Under the pieces are notes generated by a model. It ran no database searches. It was not told the origin of the DNA and worked only from the letters and a program-made list of their open reading frames with translations. 8,506 bases of DNA from NCBI GenBank assembly GCA_026398575.1, contig JAPLSP010000031.1, forward strand, positions 1 to 8,506, given 5' to 3'. Origin of the DNA: Candidatus Sumerlaeota bacterium. GTDB taxonomy: Bacteria; Sumerlaeota; Sumerlaeia; JADFCT01. Positions 1-5,280 of this stretch are shown here, one piece after another (positions within the stretch are counted from its first letter, which is position 1; each line of letters starts with the position of its first letter). The translations under genes and the position numbers were made by a program.

Positions 1-197
1 GTGGGTGAAGCGAAGCGAACCCACGGTGGCGGCGCGTGGAATTATCGGTCCCCGAAGGGGGCCAACGTCGTTACGGAAACAATCTCGATTGGAGGCGCAC
101 AAACGAAATGCAGTCGGCTGTTCGATCCATGTTGGCCCCCTTCGGGGACCCTTTTCGCACTCATTGTTTCCGTGGGTTCGCTTCGCTTCACCCACGG
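1..197. repeat. Composite element with nested inverted repeats
   Basis: Positions 1-26 are the exact reverse complement of 170-195. The right arm is itself a hairpin: CCGTGGGT (170-177), a 12-base loop of TCGCTTCGCTTC, then ACCCACGG (190-197). The left copy is probably missing two bases at the window edge. Inside this pair, 47-66 is the exact reverse complement of 131-150. Each inner arm is also a hairpin, for example GGTCCCC-GAA-GGGGGCC at 47-63, with a 7-bp stem including one G.T pair and a 3-base loop. A weaker 10-base pair (74-83 with 163-172) overlaps the right arm. No transposase or convincing gene lies inside; two short open frames cross it but look like chance. It could be a non-autonomous MITE-like element or two copies of an extragenic palindromic repeat in opposite orientation. 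The repeats are certain; their nature is inferred. Confidence 0.75.
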
Positions 198-210
198 CTA
201 TGATAGTTCA

Positions 211-223
211 CCCCCGTCGGGGG
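211..223. repeat. Short GC hairpin CCCCC-GTC-GGGGG
   Basis: A 5-bp perfect G/C stem encloses a GTC loop, 13 bp to the right of the large inverted-repeat element. It has the same design as the hairpins at 47-63, 134-150 and 245-261: a GC stem with a three-base loop. No T-run follows on either strand, so a standard intrinsic terminator is not supported. Confidence 0.5.
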
Positions 224-244
224 AGTCAAACGTCCAAACTCCAG

Positions 245-261
245 TAGTCCCTCCGGGACTA
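245..261. repeat. Short hairpin TAGTCCC-TCC-GGGACTA downstream of PBP2
   Basis: A perfect 7-bp stem with a 3-base loop lies 24 bp beyond the PBP2 stop codon on the minus strand. It could halt or protect the 3' end of the PBP2 transcript. It lacks a following U-tract, so calling it a rho-independent terminator would be a guess. It matches the architecture of the other hairpins in 1-261, which favours a repeat family over a gene-specific terminator. Confidence 0.5.
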
Positions 262-285
262 TCGAGGCGGCTATTGGGCGGGTGG

Positions 286-2208
286 CTATTGCGTAGGTAG
301 CGACTGCGCGGGCGGTGGTTGGGCGGCGGTTTCCAGTTTTTTCTTGAGGGCGTGGATGGGGTAGAGGGCGAAGTATTCTTTGAGGAAATCGCGGGCGAGT
401 GGGGCGGCGAATTCGCCGCCATGGCCGACGTCTTCGAGCATGGCCAGCACGGCGATGACGGGCTTGTCTTTGGGGGCGAAGCATAGGAACCAGGCGGTTG
501 TTTTTTCGCCGCCCGCGCGTTCGACGCTGGAGGTCTTGCCCGCCGCGTCCCATTCCTTCGGGAACTTGGCTTTATAGGCGGTGCCGCCGTGCGTGTTGAT
601 GACGCGCCATAATCCCTCGACGATCACTTCGCGCCATTCAGGCAGGAGGGGCACGGTTTGAGAAGCGGCCCAATCGTCACCGGGCAGCGGCAGTTCGTTG
701 ATGAGTTTGGGCGCGTGTTTGATTTCGCCATCCGAAGCGTCCGGATTTTCGTCGGTTTCGGGCGGCGTTTCGACTCTCCGGTCCACGATCTGCGCGACAA
801 CGTGGGGACGCACGAGCCGTCCGCCGTTGGCCAGCGCGGCGTAGGCGCGCAGCATCTGCAGCGGAGTGGCGACCACTTTGCCCTGTCCGATCGCGGAATA
901 CAAAATCTCGCCCGGCAACATGTGTCCTGCGTCGGGAAGGCTGCCTCTGCGCTCGAGATAGGCGGAGTCCAGCCCGGTTCGCGCCGCCAGTCCCCACTCG
1001 CGCGCGGCGGCCATGAGGCGGTTTGCCCCGAGCTCGCGCGCCAAAGTATAGAAATAGACGTTGCAGGATTTTTGAATCCCTTCGACCATGTCCACGGCGC
1101 CGTGTCCCCAGCGCTCGTCGCATCGGAAGGGGCGCTTCCATCCGGGGATTTTCATGTAGCCGATGCAATTGACCTGTCGCGAGGGGTCCACGCCCATTTT
1201 CAGGGCGGCATAGGCGGTGATCAGTTTGAAGGCCGAGCCGGGCATATAGCCTCCCTGATAAGCCAGGCAAATCGCGGAGGCCGGTTCCTCGAGCGCGATG
1301 GGCGCGCCGGGGTGATTGGAATCGAACAGCGGATAGCTCATCATGGCCAGCAGGGCGCCGGTGTTCGGATCCATGGCGATGATCGTTCCGCGCTGCTTGT
1401 CGAGCAGCTCCTCGGCCTTGCGCTGCAGGCGCATGTCAATCGTCAGGTAAATGTCGGCGCCCGGTTGCGCCGGGGGTTTGGCCGGATATTCCTCGAGGAT
1501 GCGTCCGCCGGCGTCATGCCGGTAGGTTTTTTCGCCCTTGGTTCCGCGCAGATAGCCTTCGCAGACTTTTTCCAGCCGGGATTTGCCGATCCAATCCATC
1601 CCGGTATAATCGCCTTCTTTCATCTTCTGAAGTTCCTGGGGAACGCGGGGGTCAATCCTGCCGACGTGTCCGAGAATGTGTCCGGCCAGCGGGCCTTCGG
1701 GATACGTCCGGCGATAAACCGATTCATAGTCGATGCCGGGCAGATTGCTCTTGCGTTCCAGGATGGGGGCGGCCTGCGCGGCCGAAAGGCCCGTCAGCAG
1801 GAGCGTGGATTTTTGGCGCGCTCCGGGAGTGCGAGTGGTCAGGGCGTCGAGTTCTTTGGTTATGTCCTTGCCCGTCAGGTCGGCGATTTCGTGCAATGAG
1901 CGGGCCAGGTCTTCCTTGTGCAACCTGAAGGCCCGGGCCGTTACGTTGAAGGTCATCTGGTTGGTGGCCAGCGGAGCGCCCTGGCAATCGAACACGCTGC
2001 CGCGCGGCGCGTCAATGGACATGGTGGAATGGTAATTCTCATTCGACAGCCGCTCGATGTCCTCGCCCATGAAGGCGTTGAGATAGACGATGCGCGCCAG
2101 CAGGACGAAGGCGGCGACGATAAAAAATAGCGTCAGCAAGGCGACCCGGCCAAGAAGGTCCGGATCGTCTTCGGGCATGGGGGGAAGCTGTTGGGTCCGC
2201 GCAATCAC
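286..2208 (-). CDS. mrdA: Penicillin-binding protein 2 (class B transpeptidase)
   Basis: This 640-residue protein is a D,D-transpeptidase that cross-links peptidoglycan during side-wall elongation, anchored in the inner membrane with its catalytic domain outside. Visible features are a short cytoplasmic tail, one membrane helix (about residues 20-43), and a dimerisation domain with the APRGSVFD motif. The HILGHVGRI and IGKSRLEK stretches near the domain junction favour PBP2 over FtsI. The active-site serine is in SAFK (S325-K328) and the second motif is SCN (381-383). The third motif, normally KTG or KSG, reads KTSS (558-561), followed by the usual AWFLCFAP. The size is normal for the family. 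The start is GTG at 2208, whose GTGA overlaps the upstream stop, so translation is probably coupled; an ATG at residue 11 is the alternative. The family is secure. Whether the KTS variant is active, or a local change in this genome, is open. Confidence 0.93.
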   Translation of the reverse strand: MIARTQQLPPMPEDDPDLLGRVALLTLFFIVAAFVLLARIVYLNAFMGEDIERLSNENYHSTMSIDAPRGSVFDCQGAPLATNQMTFNVTARAFRLHKEDLARSLHEIADLTGKDITKELDALTTRTPGARQKSTLLLTGLSAAQAAPILERKSNLPGIDYESVYRRTYPEGPLAGHILGHVGRIDPRVPQELQKMKEGDYTGMDWIGKSRLEKVCEGYLRGTKGEKTYRHDAGGRILEEYPAKPPAQPGADIYLTIDMRLQRKAEELLDKQRGTIIAMDPNTGALLAMMSYPLFDSNHPGAPIALEEPASAICLAYQGGYMPGSAFKLITAYAALKMGVDPSRQVNCIGYMKIPGWKRPFRCDERWGHGAVDMVEGIQKSCNVYFYTLARELGANRLMAAAREWGLAARTGLDSAYLERRGSLPDAGHMLPGEILYSAIGQGKVVATPLQMLRAYAALANGGRLVRPHVVAQIVDRRVETPPETDENPDASDGEIKHAPKLINELPLPGDDWAASQTVPLLPEWREVIVEGLWRVINTHGGTAYKAKFPKEWDAAGKTSSVERAGGEKTTAWFLCFAPKDKPVIAVLAMLEDVGHGGEFAAPLARDFLKEYFALYPIHALKKKLETAAQPPPAQSLPTQ

Positions 2209-2927
2209 TTACTCATTTTCTTGGGGGCCGACGGTGGAAAAATCAGTCCGTTGAAGAACCACAGGATGACGCTCCATGCGCCATAAACGACAAAAAACTG
2301 GACGGTAAAATCATATTTATTGGCGATCCATTGCCAGGTCATGCGGCGCACTTCAGGGAAATCGCCTTGGATCATAACGAGAAGGAGGAGGATGATGGGG
2401 GCGCACAGCATCACGGGAAAAAAGATCGGGCGCAGCATCCGGCGCCACAGCGGATCCTCCAGGATTATGCTTGCGCTCTCTTCGCCGGGAATTTCGGGAT
2501 ATTCGGCCAGCGCCGCCGTCAAATCCTGCGCGCTGGCAACCACGGCCTTGATCGGAACGCTCAGCCGGTGGCGCAGATCGTCCAGCAAATGATAATCCGA
2601 AGGGTCCTCCATCGCCAGGATGAGCGTGTCATAATCGAAGCGCACGGGCATCAGGCGCTTGTGTTCGGCGAAGGATTTGGGAATCAATTCACAGGCTTTG
2701 GGGTCAATAGCGGCTTCCTTGAGCGAGATCGCCTCAAAGCCCATTTGCGACTGGAAGAAATCCAGCAGCGTGCCTTCGGTGATGAGGTTGTTCTCAATGA
2801 GAATGGCCGGAAGCGTTTTTTCGCTTTGATATCGCTCTTCGCGCGCCTCCTGAAGCTGCGTCCGCGTGATCAGGCTCTGGCGCAACAATGCGTTATCCAA
2901 GCTTACCGATTTCAAATCATCATCCAT
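2205..2927 (-). CDS. Membrane protein with N-terminal GspE/MshEN-like domain
   Basis: This protein has 240 residues from the chosen start. Residues ~8-140 resemble the N-terminal domain of type II secretion/type IV pilus ATPases (T2SSE_N/MshEN): two successive stretches of L-x2-x-L-(I/L)-x4-(L)IT-type helices (SLITRTQLQEA and NLITEGTLLDFFQSQ), then the LIPKSFAEHKRLMPV and LILAMEDPSD motifs. No ATPase domain follows. The protein instead ends with two hydrophobic helices (about 166-186 and 206-231). In MshE this fold binds cyclic di-GMP through RLG-type motifs; here the matching positions read SLD and TLP, so nucleotide binding is doubtful. The start ATG at 2927 is preferred because GAGGGGG lies 11 bases upstream; the GTG at 2981 would add 18 residues but has no ribosome site. 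It is probably co-transcribed with PBP2. Its function is unknown; a scaffold role beside PBP2 is speculation. Confidence 0.75.
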   Translation of the reverse strand: MDDDLKSVSLDNALLRQSLITRTQLQEAREERYQSEKTLPAILIENNLITEGTLLDFFQSQMGFEAISLKEAAIDPKACELIPKSFAEHKRLMPVRFDYDTLILAMEDPSDYHLLDDLRHRLSVPIKAVVASAQDLTAALAEYPEIPGEESASIILEDPLWRRMLRPIFFPVMLCAPIILLLLVMIQGDFPEVRRMTWQWIANKYDFTVQFFVVYGAWSVILWFFNGLIFPPSAPKKMSK

Positions 2928-3017
2928 GCCCGTGCCATCCCCCTCAACTGGGAACCCTTCCTGCGAACCAATGAGCATCACTCACAACCGGCGCTGCGGG
3001 AAGAAACGCATCAATCA

Positions 3018-3046
3018 TTGCTCAATAGAATGACTGCCGGTTAAAT
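3018..3046 (+). promoter_or_regulatory. Weak candidate promoter for the J-like/TPR gene
   Basis: TTGCTC (3018-3023), a 17-base spacer, then TTAAAT (3041-3046). Each box matches the sigma70 consensus at 4 of 6 positions. It is the best plus-strand candidate I found before 3177, but it would transcribe across the minus-strand promoter and leave a leader of roughly 125 bases. Confidence 0.2.
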
Positions 3047-3088
3047 TTCAGCATTCTCCTGGCGCAATCGCGCTTAGTAAACAACAAG

Positions 3089-3117
3089 ATTATCGTTGAT
3101 TTGCCTTGACTGGTCAA
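3089..3117 (-). promoter_or_regulatory. Sigma70-type promoter for the MshEN-like/PBP2 operon
   Basis: On the minus strand, TTGACC (3117-3112) and GATAAT (3094-3089) are separated by exactly 17 bases. Each box matches consensus at 5 of 6 positions. Transcription would begin near 3082 and give a leader of about 155 bases before the ATG at 2927. The -35 box lies within the palindrome at 3104-3119. Confidence 0.6.
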
Positions 3118-3119
3118 GG
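3104..3119. promoter_or_regulatory. Candidate operator palindrome CCTTGAC-TG-GTCAAGG
   Basis: A perfect 7-bp inverted repeat with a 2-base centre covers the -35 box of the minus-strand promoter and lies 57 bp upstream of the J-like/TPR start. This is a typical place for a dimeric repressor or activator site and could control both directions. The symmetry is seen directly; regulator binding is inferred. Confidence 0.4.
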
Positions 3120-3176
3120 AGAAACGGCCCCCGGCAGCGCAAGGGGCGCATTCGGGCGCGCCTCGGGGGTTTCGAC

Positions 3177-4478
3177 ATGGCGGAAAAAAGCGCATATGCC
3201 ATTCTCAATGTAAAGAAAGACGCCTCGGACGAAGAGATCAAACGCGCCTACATAGACCTGGTTAAGCGCTTCGATCCCGAGATGCACACCGAGCGGTTCA
3301 TGCAAATCCAGAAGGCGTATGAATGCCTCAGCGATCCCCGCATGCGCGCGCGCGAAGATTTATCCACGTTCAACACCGCGCAGGTGCAGTTTTCCTTCAC
3401 CACCACCGAACGCGAATTCGATCCGGCGGCGAATTTGGACATGCCCATCGAGCAACTGGTGGCGCGCGGGACCGAAGTGGCGCAGAACGCCGAGATGAAA
3501 ACCCAGTTCGTGGATATGCTGATGAAGCGCAGCTTTCGGCACGTCAAGGCGCGGGCCTGGCGCGAGGCCATCAAGGACTGGAAGGTCCTGCTCAAGGTTG
3601 ATCCGGCGTATCATCGCGCCCGCAACAATCTGACGTGCGCGCTGATCCAGTTGGGTTATTCTTATGCGCTGCATGAATTGTTCGAGGAAGCCGCCCAGGC
3701 TTGGGAGAGCGCGCTGCTGCTCAATCCGGAGAACGTGGCCATTATCCATAATCTCGGGCTGGCTTATGAAAAGGCCAACCTGCGCGACAAAGCGCAAAAA
3801 TACTGGCAGGAACTGGTCCGCCACTGGAAGAACGATCTGGCCAAGAATCCGGATGACGTTTATCTGAAGGAGCGCGTCGTTGAGGCGCTCAAATCCCTGG
3901 GCGATCAGGCGATGGATAAATCCGCGCTGGCGAGCAAGGCGGCCCCGGCGTCGCAGGCCGCGCAAAAGCAGTATGGCGAAGCGCTGCAAATCGCGCCGGA
4001 CGATTTCAAGGCGCAATATCAGATGGCCGTCAGCCTGATGACGGAAAAGAAATTCAAAGACGCCGCCGAACGCCTGCGCACCCTCAATGCCCAGCATCCG
4101 AAGAACATCGAAGTGCTCAATCTGATGGGCTGGGCCTTGCTCAACAGCAACGATCATGAGCGCGGATTTCAAACCTGGCGCCGCGCGCTGACGATGGATC
4201 CCGCCAATCATGAAACCCGGCAAAGCATCATCAAAGCGCGAATGCAGCTGGCCCAAACGCTGCGCGAACGCGGCCAATATACCTACGCGCTGGTTCATTA
4301 TAAGGAGCTGCAGCGCCTCTTGCCCGACAGCGAGGAAGTGATCTTCGAGATCGCCGAAACGCTGAAATCCAAGGGTGACAAGCGCGCCGCCGAACGTGAG
4401 TACCGCCGGGTGGTTGAGAAGAATCCCGGTCACAAGGCCGCCACCAAAGCGCTGTCCGAAATCCGGATGGGACACTGA
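3177..4478 (+). CDS. J-domain-like protein with C-terminal TPR repeats (HPD lost)
   Basis: This 433-residue cytoplasmic protein has no signal peptide or membrane helix. Residues 5-62 match a compact DnaJ J-domain: AYAILNVKKDAS, the EEIKRAYIDLVKRF helix, then IQKAYECLSDPRMRA. The invariant HPD that triggers Hsp70 ATPase reads FDP (32-34), and the loop after it is shortened. Residues ~122 to 430 form tetratricopeptide-type helical pairs, for example AIKDWKVLLKVDP, AAQAWESALLLNP, GFQTWRRALTMDP and AEREYRRVVEKNP; a more irregular, Ala-rich stretch at ~245-265 separates two groups. The start ATG at 3177 has GGGGG seven bases upstream; the in-frame TTG at 3096 is unlikely. grpE follows after 31 bp and dnaK after that, supporting a co-chaperone or adaptor role for this Hsp70. 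With HPD missing, classical ATPase stimulation is doubtful; client or partner tethering by TPR is more likely. Confidence 0.85.
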   Translation: MAEKSAYAILNVKKDASDEEIKRAYIDLVKRFDPEMHTERFMQIQKAYECLSDPRMRAREDLSTFNTAQVQFSFTTTEREFDPAANLDMPIEQLVARGTEVAQNAEMKTQFVDMLMKRSFRHVKARAWREAIKDWKVLLKVDPAYHRARNNLTCALIQLGYSYALHELFEEAAQAWESALLLNPENVAIIHNLGLAYEKANLRDKAQKYWQELVRHWKNDLAKNPDDVYLKERVVEALKSLGDQAMDKSALASKAAPASQAAQKQYGEALQIAPDDFKAQYQMAVSLMTEKKFKDAAERLRTLNAQHPKNIEVLNLMGWALLNSNDHERGFQTWRRALTMDPANHETRQSIIKARMQLAQTLRERGQYTYALVHYKELQRLLPDSEEVIFEIAETLKSKGDKRAAEREYRRVVEKNPGHKAATKALSEIRMGH

Positions 4479-4501
4479 GGATGGGACGTGAGGGGATGGG
4501 A
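4465..4501 (+). repeat. Triple GGATGGGA repeat across the J-like/grpE junction
   Basis: GGATGGGA occurs at 4465-4472, 4479-4486 and 4494-4501, with 14- and 15-base spacing. The first copy is in the last codons of the J-like gene, and the others lie between its stop and the grpE start. The third is part of GAGGGGATGGG, the likely ribosome site of grpE. Local duplication is the simplest explanation. Confidence 0.45.
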
Positions 4502-4509
4502 TACCGACG

Positions 4510-5097
4510 ATGAGAATGCTGAAAAGGGGATCGCTGGTCTCCACGTTTGTTGAATCCGAATTTGCCATCAACGAGAAGCCCATGGAGGTTTCTCTGGCCG
4601 CCGGCGTCCCGGACCAAGGCGCCAAGGGCGGCAATGGGTCAAACAATGGCCGCGCCGAGGATCTGCTCGCTTCGATCTGCTCTCTCATGAAAGAGCATGA
4701 GAAGATGTCGGATCTGGCCAGCGAACTGAAGGCGCGAAGCCAAACGAGCGACTCGTTTGAGCCGCTGATGAACAAGATGCTGCCGCTGCTCGATAGTTTC
4801 GAACGAGTGTTGTTTCTGGCCCGCAATCACACGGTCTCCGATGAAGTCGCGAATTGGCTCAAAAGCGTGGAAGCGATTTATTACCGCATCTTTCAATTGC
4901 TCGAATCTTTCGGCCTCGTCGCTATTCCGGCCATCGGACAGACGGTGAATCTGGATCTTCATGAGGTGGTGGAGGTTGCTTCGGCGCCCAATCGTCCGGC
5001 CGGCGTTATCATCGCCGAGCGGCGCAAGGGCTACGCCTTTCGCGGCAAGCTGTTCCGTTGCGCGCAGGTCGTGGTTTCCGAAGGAATTAATACTTAA
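4510..5097 (+). CDS. grpE: GrpE-like nucleotide exchange factor, divergent
   Basis: This 195-residue protein probably releases ADP from the neighbouring Hsp70. The C-terminal beta domain is recognisable: LDLHEVVEVA (H151), then ERRKGYAFRGKLFRCAQVVV with the KGY signature at 173-175. The preceding helices also fit GrpE: MLPLLDSFERVL matches the conserved LLPVLDNLERAL segment, and IFQLLESFGLVAI the segment before the beta domain. The first ~48 residues are poorly conserved and gly/asn-rich. The long N-terminal helix appears shorter than usual, and the conserved aromatic/Arg-rich stretch (YLR...NYRKR in typical GrpE) is missing. The start is uncertain: ATG 4510 follows GAGGGG by 15 bases, and ATGs at 4516 and 4582 are possible. 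It is likely co-transcribed with the J-like gene. Family confidence is good; exchange activity on this particular Hsp70 is inferred from position. Confidence 0.85.
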   Translation: MRMLKRGSLVSTFVESEFAINEKPMEVSLAAGVPDQGAKGGNGSNNGRAEDLLASICSLMKEHEKMSDLASELKARSQTSDSFEPLMNKMLPLLDSFERVLFLARNHTVSDEVANWLKSVEAIYYRIFQLLESFGLVAIPAIGQTVNLDLHEVVEVASAPNRPAGVIIAERRKGYAFRGKLFRCAQVVVSEGINT

Positions 5098-5167
5098 TCA
5101 AATCTCTGCCGCCATGGGTATGAATTGGCTTGCGCTTGAGAAGGCTTTAGGTCATAATTTGCCCGTT

Positions 5168-5184
5168 TGATGCGCTAAGCATCA
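5168..5184 (+). other. Small hairpin in the grpE-dnaK gap
   Basis: TGATGC and GCATCA form a 6-bp stem around a GCTAA loop, about 70 bp after the grpE stop. No T-run follows, so it is a poor intrinsic terminator. It is the only clear hairpin I see in the 183-bp gap, which otherwise contains the dnaK promoter. No CIRCE element or sigma32-type promoter was found there. Confidence 0.25.
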
Positions 5185-5210
5185 GGTTAGGGTCTAGGGC
5201 CGACAGCTCA

Positions 5211-5239
5211 TTGGCATCGGTGTTAGACTAAGTTATCAT
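5211..5239 (+). promoter_or_regulatory. Strong sigma70-type promoter of dnaK
   Basis: TTGGCA (5211-5216), a 17-base spacer and TATCAT (5234-5239), each matching consensus at 5 of 6 positions. An AT-rich T-tract follows. Transcription would start near 5246, giving a leader of about 35 bases to the dnaK ATG. dnaK and miaA can therefore be expressed independently of the J-like/grpE pair, and by housekeeping rather than heat-shock sigma. Confidence 0.65.
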
Positions 5240-5266
5240 TTTTTTATTGTTATTCAGGATACCGGA

Positions 5267-5274
5267 AAGGGAGG
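5267..5274 (+). promoter_or_regulatory. Ribosome binding site of dnaK
   Basis: AAGGGAGG lies 6 bases before the ATG at 5281. It is the strongest Shine-Dalgarno sequence in the window and fixes the start, consistent with high expression of the Hsp70. Confidence 0.75.
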
Positions 5275-5280
5275 CCTTGC

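Noticed and set aside
1..197. CRISPR-like repeat array
   Set aside because: The repeats are inverted, only two per type, and unevenly spaced with no spacer pattern or cas genes.
1..300. Short plus-strand frames of 99 and 80 codons at the left edge
   Set aside because: They run through hairpins and inverted repeats, have no ribosome site, and encode low-complexity Pro/Gly/Arg peptides derived from the repeats.
658..1899. A 413-codon open frame on the plus strand opposite PBP2
   Set aside because: It lies entirely antisense to a clearly recognisable PBP2; its composition (rich in R, G, H, Q) shows no domain, and GC-rich codon bias easily creates such mirror frames.
3096..3176. TTG-initiated N-terminal extension of the J-like/TPR protein
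   Set aside because: The extension crosses the palindrome and promoter region, lacks a ribosome site, and the J-domain begins naturally at the ATG at 3177 with a G-rich ribosome site.
3360..4826. A 488-codon antisense frame across the J-like/TPR and grpE genes
   Set aside because: It spans two recognisable plus-strand genes and their junction, with no recognisable motif; it is a codon-bias mirror.
5114..5170. An 18-codon small open frame between grpE and dnaK
   Set aside because: There is no ribosome site, no recognisable peptide feature, and the length is expected by chance.
5098..5280. CIRCE or sigma32 heat-shock control of dnaK
   Set aside because: There is no TTAGCACTC-N9-GAGTGCTAA element. 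The nearest sigma32-like pair (CTTGAG at 5135, GCCCGTTT at 5161) has a 20-base spacing, too long, while a standard sigma70 promoter is present.
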